DNA of 64,000 nucleotides from Gnomoniopsis sp. IMI 355080 (Eukaryota > Ascomycota > Sordariomycetes > Diaporthales > Gnomoniaceae). Numbering within the stretch: position 1 is the stretch's first letter; every line of letters begins with the position of its first letter. The DNA is taken from contig JAPEVC010000163.1 in NCBI GenBank assembly GCA_027946555.1, positions 20,158-84,157 of the forward strand, read 5' to 3'. The notes beneath the pieces were generated by a model. That model searched no databases, was not told the origin of the DNA, and saw only the letters and a list, made by a program, of their open reading frames with translations. This document shows, one piece after another, positions 12,434-23,751 of this stretch. The position numbers were made by a program, and so were the translations under genes.

Positions 12434-13381
12434 GGCAGTTCTCCAACGTTGAAGGGCGAGGAGGCTCCTACCACCGTGTTACACATCATGTCGACTCGCA
12501 GGCTGTCAGGTCGACTCTGTCAACAATACCACACCAACATCAATTGTTTTCATTTACGTCTATCGCGGTCGTTTCACGCTGGGCTTGCGTGAGGAGGAAA
12601 TACCACCAATACCAAATCGTTATTGATTTCATACTTTGCGTTGAACGTGGACAGGGACTAGCTGCACATACGCACGACACACACACGGCCGTCTTTGCTT
12701 TTGAGATTTTTCTTATACCGTCATGTCTGCTTTTTCATGGTTTCATTGTCATTATCCAAGAACACTGCATTGCTGGGCGTTACAGGAGAATGTGGAAGGG
12801 GAAGCGAGGGGCGAGGAATGCTTTGATCAAACTACACGAATCATCGAGCTTTGGAGATAACTGGTCCTGTCCGCCTGATCTGGATGATCTATCGTTTTCA
12901 TATATGGTATCTGCTACCTGGCCAGATACTTGCAGTGGTCTTCCTGACCACGATAATACGACGGTTGTCCCACGGTGGCTACTTGAAAATTCTTGTCCCC
13001 CTTCATCATTTGTGAATGTTCTCAATAAATGCTCTAGCTGTGAATCAAAACGTGAGGAGCGGTGTCTATATTATAGATGCTTCACAACCAAGTAATTTAA
13101 ATCTCCTCAACCGGGACTGTATCTACCCGAGACACAGCATGTGCTTGTTCCTGTGTTCCTTAGGGGCAGAGTACAGTACACAAACCTACCTGGGTAAATG
13201 ATATCATTTCTTCGCTCTGTAGTCAACGGCAGATACTCTTCATAATTGATTAGAAACCAAATTGGTAAGAAGTAGAAAGAGAGTTTGATTATCTAATTGT
13301 GGTAATTAAAAGACCTTTTTTCATGAATGATCATATCTGTCGTCAAGAATATACATCACCGCCATTTCCACCTGATCTTTC
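12434..13381. other. Intergenic, convergent gene ends
   Basis: This 948-bp spacer separates the 3' ends of two convergent genes. It should hold both 3' untranslated regions and terminators. An open frame at 12544-13095 has no protein-like composition and I leave it out. AT-rich sequence dominates from about 13060 to 13330. Confidence 0.5.
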
Positions 13382-14342
13382 TCAAACATATGTGCACGAC
13401 ACGGTTGTACCGCTGACCGCACAATTCGTCAAAACCTGGGAATTCTGGTATAAGTCAAGAACCTCCAGCCCCGACCCAGTCGCGGGAGTGACCACCGTCC
13501 CAGCTTGAATAGCCAAACTCTGCGTAAACGTAACAGCGCCAAAGTTCGCGAATGGCACTTGCGGACAATTACCGCTAGAGTCGCAGCTCAAAAAGTCCTC
13601 GATGATCCACTCGGCATTGGTCTCGCACAGCGCTGCGCTCGATCCGACGGTCATCGCCTGCGATACAGACTGGCCAGTCGTGAGATTCTCAATGTGCGCC
13701 GCGCCATTGGTCGTCGAACTCACGAGGACGGTCATGCGGATGGAGTCGCCGGCTCTGATGGCAATATTGCTGAAGTCGTACGAATAATCCGGGTACCACT
13801 CGTACCAGGCGTCGTAGCTGACTTGGCCGTTCGTGACATACCAATCGATGCCCGTTTGGAGGATCGCTTGGCTGCAGGTGCCGCCGTCGATGCCGACCCA
13901 CTGTTGAGGCGTGATTAGACGCTGGGTCTCACATACATGTCCAACCGTTTCGTAGGGGAAGGTGCGAGAGTGGACTTACAGCAGCTCCCGCGGACTGCGT
14001 CGCAGGGTTTGCGCCAGTGGGCGTGGGCACTGTGATGATACCGGTAACAGCAGTATACCCGGATCCTACAAGCAGCGCACCAGCCCAGTTCTGGCTGTAA
14101 GTGGAATGTGATTCGTTGCTGCGGGACTCTATGTTGGGTCCGTCGACGACGTGGAGGGGCCGTGACGAGGACTTGCGGACACCGCCTTGGTCATCGGACC
14201 GTGCCTCGTGCTCTGGCGCAACCCCCTCAGGAGGCAACCTCAAGGCGTTGGCTGCCCGAGTTTCGCGACGTTTCTGGGACCATCGTGCCCCAAAGACGGA
14301 GTTGACGGTCAGCAGGGTGGTGAGGAGGGAGGTGGGCTTCAT
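13382..14342 (-). CDS. Secreted glutamic peptidase, family G1 (eqolisin)
   Basis: Two exons (14342-13980, 13900-13382) give 293 aa. An N-terminal signal peptide (about residues 1-18) is followed by a basic propeptide with a KRR site, then the mature start YSQNWAGALL. The catalytic elements of eqolisins are all visible: Trp122 in WVGIDGG, the catalytic Gln136 in AILQTG and the catalytic Glu222 in AEWIIEDF, together with YDAWYEWYPDY and a C-terminal disulfide-type motif ending CAVSGTTVSCTYV. The family cleaves proteins at acidic pH outside the cell. The 79-nt intron falls just before WVGIDG; splicing is needed to bring Trp and Gln into frame. Nothing suggests truncation. Confidence 0.95.
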
Positions 14343-16254
14343 GGTGAAAGCTGAAAAAAAACAAAGTATTTATATTATATATGTAGTTGACTTGATGAAT
14401 TCGAGTAGAGAAGAGGAGGAAGGACCATAAATAGAATCCCTTCGTGTGTACTGCTCAAGCCCCATCTTGGGACAGCGTGATAGGGACTCCTTTGCCGGTT
14501 TTATATTGTTGTCGCGGAGGCGAAAGTTGTCACATCTTGGCTATGTTTCCCTCTCTGCCCAAGATGACTTAAATGAAGTCATCCAGGACCAGCAGCATAA
14601 ACCATGTTCGGACACACTTGCCCAGCGTGGACTAATGAGGCTTTCCGAAGACAATGGACAGTGTATATCTTCTCGGATCAGGGAAGGCCCGTGAAGTGGA
14701 GGCTATCACGGATCACGATCGCGCTGTCTGAGGGCCATGACGTGCGATGGTGGTCGCGTGGGAGAAAAGGTCCGCGATGGGAGAAAAGATTGCAGTGTGG
14801 AGGACTTGCCACGCGCGGAAATCTTTTCCACAAGATCAGCGATGCCAGCCTTACCCGCTCAAAACGGACCCTTTGCTTAGGCAGGTTGGTAGCGCACAAA
14901 GAGGCGCGACGACTTCACGCGACACCGCGTGAAACGCCTCGAAGAGCCGAAGAAGTCTTTTCAAAGCCTTCCCAAAGCAATCTAAATTTCCTCGGGTTTG
15001 CAGATCCTCCGTCGCCGATACGTCACGAAGGGAATGAGACATCGTCAGACACGTCAGCCGGGGAGGCGACCAACGGCTGCAAAGTTTCCGCTTTCGTCTA
15101 ACAATTGTCATGAGGTTTCCGTTTGCAGCAGCGCTTGGAGATTACTTATACATATTCATAGGACTAACAGACCCGTGCACTTACCTGCTCACGAACAAAA
15201 CCTGATTGATGAAATGAATGATTATCCGTCCGTTGGTCCCCGATGGCAAACAACCCGATTGGTCCCAAGGAGATTTCCGTGTGGGAAGCCATCTGAGACG
15301 GCCAAAGTCTAGAAAAGTCTAGAATCCAGACAATACAGACAGCTCAGGCTGAAGCGAGGCGAGAGCGTCCATCCCATCGTGATGTTGTCGATTACTTCCT
15401 GAACCAGATAATTGACCCGGGCAGTCGGGCTGGCGGAATGGCTCCGTGTTGAAAGAAGGGGGAGCTGACCAGTTCGAGAACTCCACGGCAGCGGTCCAGC
15501 GGAATCCAATGCATATCTTGGCTTCCTCAAGCTAGAAGAGTCAAATCGCCATCCTCTAGACAAGCTCTTCAGGCTTAGTATGAAGACCACGCATCGTCGC
15601 CACGCGCAAATGTTTGCGCTTCTAAAAGAGGCGGTCCCGATGGCTGGGTAGTTGGATAAGTGAGACAACAGAGGCTGCAAGGTTATCGAAAGGTGCTAAG
15701 TACCCGACAAACCAATCGAGCGATAGACAATGGGCATTGAAGTGGAGGGTGTATTACATAAAGGGGTATTACATAAAGGGGTATTACATAAAGTGTAGCC
15801 AGGGAAAGATCATAGCAGGTACTAAAGTAGTTGCGCAGATGTACATAGTATTCCGTATCTAGATAGCCTTAGAAAGTTTAAAGCCAAAAGTGGCCCGTGC
15901 CCCCACGCGCTTTCCCATCAACGCGACCCAAACGCGTCAGGGTCCACTTCCTCCGTCGCTCTTCCCTGGAATTGGCTGTCAACCTGGAGTCGAACGTTGC
16001 TCCCACTCCACGAATCCTTCAACAAATCGACCTTGACTTTGATTTCTGCCTGCTTGTTAGTTATTGTCGTTGTTCAATTTACGACTCAAATCCGTCATTT
16101 GGGTGTTTCCCGCCACTAGACCGACTTCTGCTCCCCATAAACGAAAACGCACAGCAGCAGACAAGCTCGGAACACGCACTCCACGAAACTACATACAGCC
16201 TCTTAATACCGACATTCGTTTTCGTACATGGGCGTCCAGCCCACTCTCATATAA
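14343..16254. other. Divergent intergenic region between G1 peptidase and CAF-1 genes
   Basis: A 1.9-kb spacer between divergently transcribed genes with no recognisable coding sequence. It contains a threefold 15-bp tandem repeat (15751-15795). The promoter and leader of the CAF-1 gene are presumably in the last few hundred bases. Confidence 0.5.
15751..15795. repeat. Three tandem copies of a 15-bp unit
   Basis: The unit GTATTACATAAAGGG occurs at 15751-15765, 15766-15780 and 15781-15795, the last with one substitution. It lies about 460 bp upstream of the CAF-1 start codon. It could be a slippage repeat or a cluster of binding sites; nothing in the sequence decides between them. Confidence 0.9.
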
Positions 16255-18286
16255 ATGCCGCTCATGATAATGTCACCCAACATCACGGAGAGGGATTCTC
16301 CTAGCAGCAGGAAGAGGAGCCACGAGGAGTTCACGGAGAAGTACGATTCCGATGCTGCTGTCAAGACAAAACACCAGCCCACTGTTGCCATGGTCTCAGC
16401 AGACAAAGGTAGGCCCGGACTCAACCACTCCAGGTACCGTCAGCTAATTTCTGCGCTAGGCACCGCGCTCCCACCTCATGTGGCCAACGCTGTAGCCCAC
16501 TCTCCCCCCACCCAAAGCAGCCCATCAGCTCTCACCGATGCAGGTTCCAGTACCCCTGCCGATGGCCCTGCTTCTCCAAGCACACCAAGCAGACAGCCAC
16601 TTCTGCCAATTGTCCCGGCCAACAACTCCTCAGCATCATCCCAGCCTCCAACAATGCCCCCAGCCGGAACAGCCCTGCCCACGGGCCAAGGTCCTCCGAA
16701 GAAGAGGAAAAAGCTGACCCCTGCCGAAAGAAAAGCGAAAGAGGAGGAAGACGCCGCTCGAAAGGCCGAGAGGGAGAAGAAGATTCTGGAGCGGGAGGCC
16801 CAGAAAAAGCTCGATGAGGAAAAGAGGCAACAGCGGCTTGCTGAAAAGCAGGCTGCACAGGCCGAGAAGGTGGCGGAAATCGAGGCCAAGAAGAAAGCCA
16901 AGGAAGAGAGGCGATTCGAGCAAGAAAAGAGGGAACGCGAGAAGAAGGAAGAGGCCGAGAGAAAAGCGCGTGCTCAAACAAAAATCGCCTCCTTCTTCGT
17001 GAAGAAGGACCCAGTTATGCCTAAGAGACTGGCTGTCGTCGACAACGCGGTGAAAGCTAGGAGCCCGTCACCTGCTGCTGTCCAGACGGAATATGCCAAA
17101 CTCGCGCTTCCGTTCTTTGTTCACACCACCGTCACCATGGCTAAGACCCCTTTCGCCGTTGACGAAGAGACGAGAGAGGCGAAGACTCAAATCCTGACCG
17201 ACCACTTGGAGGGGAGACGGCCACCTGTGGCAACAAAGCCCTTTGATCCTCTCACCAGACTTCAACTTACCTACAAGCCTTCACCTCGTGGGAAATCCTT
17301 CCCTTGCGTCAAAGACATGTTGACGGATCAAGACGGGGGGTCGAGTAGTTTGATCGACCCGGTTACAGAGTCTCTCAACCTCCCAACAAGACAGTCACTC
17401 AAGTCCGTGCCGATGAAGCAGTTGTCATTTCACGAGGATGTGCGGCCTGCCTACTACGGGACAGTAACAAGTGTGCAGTCCGTCGCGAAGCTGAGAAAGA
17501 TGGCGCGAAATCCCATCGCCAAGGATCTCCCGCTCAACTACGATTACGACTCGGAGGCAGAGTGGGTTCAGGGCGAAGAGGAGGAGGAGGAGGCTATCGA
17601 TGAAATGACAGACGATGAGGATGAGGAGGATGATTCAAGATCCCTCAATGAGTTTTTGGACGACGAGGACGATGTGGGCCGGCCTACCGGGCGGCTGATA
17701 ATGGGCAACTTGGAGCCTGAGACCACCGGCATCTGTTTCGAGGATCGCAAGCGGGCGAATCCAAATCCCCAGATGTACAAGTTCAGGATGGAGTTTCTCA
17801 TCCGTGAGTATCTTCCAAGCGTTTCGTTCTTATGGAATCACAGCTAACTCAGGCGTAGCTGATCTCGAGCACCACCACTCTATCGATCCCTTCTGCACAA
17901 CATATTGGCCATCTACTGGGAAGACGGCTTCGTCTACAAGCCCGGGACAGGCCAAGACTAAGGCTGGTGAAAAGGCCGCAAAGCCAAATGCGAGTGACAA
18001 GGTTACGAAGGCTGCTATGCCTCCACCACCCGCCCCGGCGACCAACCAAGATGCCGGAGCCGGTACATCGAAAGTCCCTGACCCTGTGTTGGATATGGTC
18101 CCCGCTCACCAAATGGAAGACTTCAAGGCTGCTGTAATGCAGTTCAAGTTCTTAGCCAAGAGCGCGTTGCTACCAACATTAAAAAAGCAGTTCGACAGAT
18201 GCAGCAAAGACCAGATCAAGACCACGTTGGAGCATGTAGCAGAGAAACACGGAAGGAAGGATTGGGAGCTCAAGCAGTCTACCTGA
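16255..18286 (+). CDS. RLF2: Chromatin assembly factor 1 large subunit (CAF-1 p150/Rlf2-like)
   Basis: Two exons (16255-17803, 17859-18286) give 658 aa. In order: a Ser/Pro-rich N-terminus, a highly charged Lys/Glu/Arg (KER) coiled region at about residues 150-240, a PCNA-interacting PIP box QTKIASFF at 241-248, the conserved block MKQLSFHEDVRPAYYGT, an acidic ED region around 428-480 (NYDYDSEAEW followed by Glu/Asp runs), and a C-terminal winged-helix-like segment ending TLEHVAEKHGRKDWELK. This is the architecture of the CAF-1 large subunit, which deposits H3-H4 behind replication forks through PCNA. The 55-nt intron restores FLIPDLEHHHSIDPF. A second, stop-free 51-nt intron-like segment (16409-16459) may be spliced. 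The start could also be one of the nearby ATGs at 16264 or 16270. Confidence 0.94.
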
Positions 18287-19386
18287 GCCCAGGACTCGCT
18301 CGATACGTGATTCGCATCTCTAGCAGAGACATTATCCACGGACTGTGCAACGCTGCTAAGCAGAAAGCGCAGTTTCTGCCGATATCATGGCAGGACGATT
18401 ATAGGTTCACGAACGAAAGAAGGTCAAGACAGGATTTTGATCTCGTGGTCCAGTATTATTCAGCCGCGGTTTGGTACGCTGTTGAGAGGTGAAGCTTAGA
18501 GAGCTGCAACATTCTGCTCATGGCTAATTACTTTACGCCGGCCGTCGGGTTTAGGTGGTCTACAAAAGATGCGAAAAAAGAAACATCTGGGATGAGTCGG
18601 TCTTGCTAGAAGTTGACAGGCGTTATTGACTGACTGCGATGGGACGGAAGCACAGGTTCTTTGGCCACATATATCATTGCTCGGGCGTTAGAAGACACGG
18701 AGTCGGACGGTTTACGTGATGAATATCAAACCGTTGATGGGCCATAGGTTTATGCCCAAATTTACATGAATGATCGGAAAGTGGAAGCGATCCGACGCGC
18801 CTTTCTTCCCAAAGTCTCGATTCGATATTCTCTAAGCTATGCGATGCCCTGTCAGATTGGCCCCCGAGAATGACTATAGACTAAACGGTCACTCTCAGTA
18901 GGGCGATTTACAGTCGAAGCTCTGTCACAGCTCAGAAGTCGAGGAATTACGCCCTTGTAGATAGATGCCATTAGAAGAAAAAGTGAAGTCTCTGCCTCGG
19001 AACAATGCCCTGCTCTTGCCTCAATTCCCGATCTTCCCCATATCTGTTCTTCGACCTTGGCGTCTCCGCTCAAAGTCAAGGCAGCTAACTCATCGTGTTT
19101 ATCTTTGGGTCGTGATCGCGTTCCCTCGGTGTACATACATACATAGATACATATTTGTCTTTTTTTTTCCACAACCAGTCCAGTGTATTACATGCTCCTT
19201 GCCTACCTTCCCAAGATCCACCCCTCCCTTTGCCCCTGGTCACTGGTCCAGGTTCATGTTGATGATGTCTCTCACAAATATTGATGGTCTCAACCTCCGA
19301 ATCGCTTATGCCGCGAGTGAATCAAGTCTATGAATCGAGAGAAGTGACTTTAAAATTCCGGACAATCAGGCCTCGGGAGAAAAGCC
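18287..19386. other. Intergenic between convergent genes
   Basis: This 1.1-kb spacer holds the 3' regions of the CAF-1 and Rgd2-like genes. I see no coding sequence. A short CATA-type microrepeat (near 19131-19153) and a run of T residues follow one another. Confidence 0.5.
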
Positions 19387-22199
19387 CTAATCATCCATAG
19401 GCTTGTCCTCCAGCGTCACGCCGCGATGCTCATCTGTGGCAACTGGCTCCGTCACCGGGGTCGGGTTCACTGGAATTCGGCGCCCCAGCCCCATGCTTTG
19501 GCGGTTGGCCCTGCCAAGTGAGTTGCGCTTCTCAACGAGTGAGTCGGTGCTCTTGACCGTCTCGGAGCGACTGCGCGTTGAGGTGGGCGAGTCGGTCGCA
19601 GTGCTGTCGCTCCCGCCATTGGTGGTGACGGAATCGGTCGGCGTCGATACCGCGGGCTCGCCGGGCACCTCTAGCGAGGAGCGCTTGATGCCTAGGACGG
19701 GGCCCATACTCATGCGGCCGCGCTCTTTGTTTTCTGTCGGGCTGGTGACGGTGCCATGTGCCGCTACGGGGAAGCGGCCCACGCTCCGGTCCCTACGGTG
19801 CGAGCTTCCGGGTGGCCCGCGGGGGCTGGGGGCTGGGGACGTGGCCCTGCTGCGGCCGCCGCCTGCCTTCTCCAGGAGGAGGCGCTGGCGTTCCTCCTGG
19901 AATTGCCGGCGGTTGCTCTCGTTGGTACTGATGGCGCGCGGCCGGGGAGTTTCTTTGGAGGCGGCTGTTGGATTGGAGAGGCTCTGCGTCGACATGCGCT
20001 TGAGCTCGCTGAATATGGCGGTCTTGTGGGTGAATAAGTCGCGAAGAAGGCGGAAAGCGTGGCGCTCTTCTAGAGTCAAGGAGGTTTCCACGCGGGGCCG
20101 GATGATGCAGGGCGCCAATGTGGTCGCGAGAGAGTTGACGTACTCCTCGTCGGCGCTAGTCAATTCGATGAGGCGGGTAAGATGGTTCATGCATGCGTCA
20201 AGAGTAGCTATATTGGTGAGTCTTAACTGAGACAGTGTCTGCTGTAGTACACTGACACGCTGCGCATCGTCTGAGGTCTCTGGTCCGGGATTGCTGTAAA
20301 TGGTTCTTACAATCTCATACACATGAGAAGACACCAGGGAATCTACGTGTTATGGTTAGTGATGACACACCAAATAAAAGCCTGTAAGTAGCGCCTGACT
20401 TACCAGGAAGTTCAAGAAGATAAAGCTTAAGCAGGCTAGCAACAGTGGGTATATCGAATTCGGAAAAGATCTCAGGAGGAAATGGTTTGCCGTCGTTGAC
20501 CTTGGCGCGAAGAGCATGTGTCTGGGAGAGTGGGACATCCACCAGCCAGACACCTCTCCGGGCGTCGTCGCCCTCAAGGTCAGGGTAATGATTATCGAGA
20601 TAAGTAAGGATGGCGGTAATGATTATGGGGACTCGTTTCTTGTCCGCCCTCGCGCGAGCCTCTAGATCCACACCAAAGGTCTGTTCGTCAACCTTGTTGT
20701 AGTAATTCTCGTAAATCACCACCTTCGGTGCGAAGCGACCAGTGCGGTAGTTCTCCAAAAGATAACGCAGGTCACCTTGTGGTTGAATCGTCTCCTGGAA
20801 AAGCATCATCTTATCGACGGCAGACTGAATGATGGGCAGAACGTTGCCAATGGCGCCCGAAAAGTCCAAAATGACGGTCTTGACTGCCTTCAGTCTGTCG
20901 AGTTCGCAACGCTCCAGGAATTTGAGGTGCATGGTAATAGCTTCCTCCAGCTCGCATCGTGTCTCATCCAGCTTCTTGACACCAGCCTTGTACTTCTCGT
21001 CCGCCTCTCCCTGCTCTCTTCGCAAACGTTGTGCTGGTGTCTCGTTGGGATAAGGGTTGTTGAGAGGATTCCAGCCAGCCAGGTACTCGTTGATGTTGCC
21101 GACAATAGGAGAGTCGGCCGGTTCCGAACCGTTGGACGCCAGTGAGAATGTCCTTCCTACCGTTGGCTTTTTCTCTGGCACGCCGGACAGTTGGAAAGCC
21201 TTCGGCCGCCATTGGTAAAATAGCTTGGAGCTATTAGCAAAGGTGTTGCCAACGTTGCCAACGAGCCTCAAGAAGCCGCTGGAGACCAAATCCTGTCCAA
21301 TCCTCTCAGCGTAGCTGACGCTGGTAGTGTCCATGAATTTCTGCAAATATTCGACAATGTCCGCGCCTGAGGATGTGTTCATGTAGGTTCCGAGAATGGG
21401 CACCTTGGTATCTTGAAGTTTGATGTTGTTCAACATGTGTTCCAACCTCTTCTTCATCTCCGCCGTGTCAAATTGCTCGTCACCAATTTCGAAAATTTCG
21501 TCCTCGTCGCTCACGTCGTTTTCCTTGTTCGTAGACACCTTGATCTCGGGTATGCCGGGCTTGGGGCTGTCCTGTGGGTCCTGGAAGGCAAACTTGTTCT
21601 CCTCCTCGAGATCCTCTACCAGACGGCATTTGTTGAAGTAGTTGCTCCTTAGCTTCTTGACCACCTCGGCTTGCCTGTCATGGGCTTTGATGCGGGTCTG
21701 TAGTTCGTCCTGGGAATCTTGTATGCGCGTCTCGTGGGCATCACACCATCTAGAAAAGGGATTCACGACAAGGTCTCGGATATTCTGGGCGATCTTCTTG
21801 TGATTTTTTGCGCCTTCCGACATCTCACTTTGAACACCTTCGAATGCCTGTAAAAGAAGAAATAGGCGGTCAGCTGCGTCCCTCGAGGATGAGAGCAAGT
21901 CGGAGAAGGTGCTTACTTTGCGAACACTGGCGCCGTCATCTTTGGAGAAGCCACCCTGAATCTTGTCGACTGCTGGACCAATCTCTGCGAGCTTAGAGCC
22001 ATAGATTTCCTCGGCTTCGGCGCGCATGCGGGCGACCGTCAGGATCTGTCGGTTCTCGATACTGCCCTGCTGCAGCTTGCTGAACAGGACACCGAGGCCT
22101 GCGAGTTGTCAGTGATGTCAAAGCTCAGGCGCATTCCGGATGGCACGTCCTACCTGCGGCATAGTCGCCGGTCCAGAAGCTGTCCTGGAAGCTCGGCAT
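19387..22199 (-). CDS. RGD2: Rgd2-type F-BAR/DEP/RhoGAP protein
   Basis: Four exons (22199-22154, 22098-21917, 21847-20404, 20342-19387) give 875 aa. The start MPSFQDSFWTGDYAAGLGVLF and the following helices form an F-BAR domain interrupted by a DEP domain (about residues 209-300, GTYMNTSSGADIVEYL). A RhoGAP-like domain follows from about 463 (FGVDLEARARADKKRVP) to 680, then a Ser/Pro-rich tail. This order matches yeast Rgd2 and S. pombe Rga8, membrane-associated regulators of Cdc42/Rho GTPases at growth sites. The usual GAP motif G-[IV]-[FY]-R reads GVWL here (Leu511), so the arginine finger seems absent. The stop-free 69-nt segment 21848-21916 has a perfect donor, branch site and polypyrimidine-AG acceptor; I treat it as an intron because its removal joins DGASVRK to AFEGVQSEM. 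Confidence 0.9.
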
Positions 22200-23751
22200 G
22201 GCGTGTTCTGACAACAAATGAAAACTGCGTCAGTCTTGTTTTTGGTAGAAAGTAGTGACTGGTCGTGGCTATGAACAGCGTGGAGACATTTATGTCCTCG
22301 TCTCGTGATTTTGGCGGGGAGCGAATGCTGGCGCTGGCGTTACCGCTCAAGCGGAGCAGGGGAAGGAAATCCCGTTGAGGCTGAGCAAGTCCCTGAACCT
22401 AGTCAAGTTGTTGTTGGCGGATAACGGCCTAGTTCTGGGCCTTTGCGTGGGACCAGTTGGATGAGGATCGTGGGTCTCTGCGAGGGTCTGGAGCCGTTTC
22501 CGGGCAAGACGCCTAGGCCTCGGTCTAGGGGAGCCAGCAGACAGGCAGGAAGCTGGTGATGTTGGCGGTGAATCGACAGTGACCGGAGTGAGGCAGAGAG
22601 GGTCAAAGACAAAATCTGGGAGTCACAAGAGAGAAGTCGAGTGCCGAGGACAGTGACACCGTCGTGCAATCGTGTGTGAGGTGGGTAGGTCGGTAGCAGA
22701 TGAGGAGGAGGAGGGATTCAGCTTTGTGCATGAATCGGAAAAGGGGGGGTTTGACAGCTATTGTTCCTGCAAGCTGGAATTGTTTTCGCTGCCAGGCCGG
22801 TGAAAGAGGACCAAAGGAATCTTGCAGTCTGGTTTCGCGATTGATTGTCCTTGCGAACCTAGAAATCTTCCCAGTGGAGAAACAAGCGAGAACCGCCCGT
22901 CTGAACTTGGCCTTCAAGGGGCCCCCGTTGACGGCCCCTTCGTTGGCGCGTTCCGGGGCAAGGTGGCAGGGTGGGTAGGCTTGCAGCATGGTGAGAGCTG
23001 GGAAGGCGCCAGGCCAGTCCAGTGGGCAGCAGGCCACAGCAAGGTGCAGCTGGAGGCCCAATCTCGAACCCCTGAATCAATCTTAGCGTGCACAGGTGGT
23101 GTCCCCCGCCGTCCCGTCCTTCGAAGATGCATAAGAAATGAAACAAAAAAACGCCCAGCCATGCGCCCTCCCCATTCGACAGACACGGCACACAGCATGA
23201 CGTCGTCGTCTTGACTTGCTTTGCCGTACCTCGTGTACTAATTATACAGCAGTCATCTCAGCTGGGGAAATCACATCTCTATGGGAGCTACTGTATGAAC
23301 CTCTTTCAGGGGTACACCACGTCCTAGTCGGCTTCGTCTCCAGATCTGCTCTTTCAGCCTTGCCTCGAATATTCGCGAAGAATAAAAATAGTGGAGAAGT
23401 CAGGGAAGCGTTGGCAGCATGTCGCGATCGTAGGCGAAGCACATCATAGCTGGCCGCCGTTCTTTCTTTGCCGCGGAGGAAATAAGAGGATCAAATGGGA
23501 CGGAGGGTTGTAGTAGATCAGACGGACAGGGGTCCTGCCGGATACACCCAGCATCGCTTATCAATCTTCACGACATACCATACATAGCACAATCATGAAG
23601 ACGGCGTGCAACATACCTTGTACTCTCCGGGGCATTTTGATTTGCTTTCGTATCTTGTCTTTTTGATTCAATCTCTTGCTGAAGTTACTTCCGATTAATT
23701 TCAATTTCCATCGCATTATTCGTGTCCATCTCAGGACTCCCTGCTAGTGCA
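22200..23751. other. Divergent intergenic region (Rgd2-like and dipeptidase)
   Basis: A 1.55-kb spacer between two divergently transcribed genes; it should hold both promoters. Several open frames on each strand lack protein-like composition or family signatures. The last about 130 bp before the dipeptidase ATG are T- and pyrimidine-rich, typical of a fungal leader. Confidence 0.5.

Noticed and set aside
12544..13095. 183-codon plus-strand frame after the Ser-rich gene
   Set aside because: No family motif and position directly downstream of a stop; best explained as 3' untranslated DNA.
14604..15101. 165-codon plus-strand frame
   Set aside because: Arg/Trp-rich chance composition without family motif or plausible start context.
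15988..16000. Inverted B-box-like GGAGTCGAAC
   Set aside because: No cloverleaf can be folded around it; it lies in the leader of the CAF-1 gene.
16476..16977. Overlapping minus-strand frames with Phe/Leu/Ser runs
   Set aside because: Antisense of the Lys/Glu-rich KER region of CAF-1; the hydrophobic look comes from reversed AAG/GAG codons.
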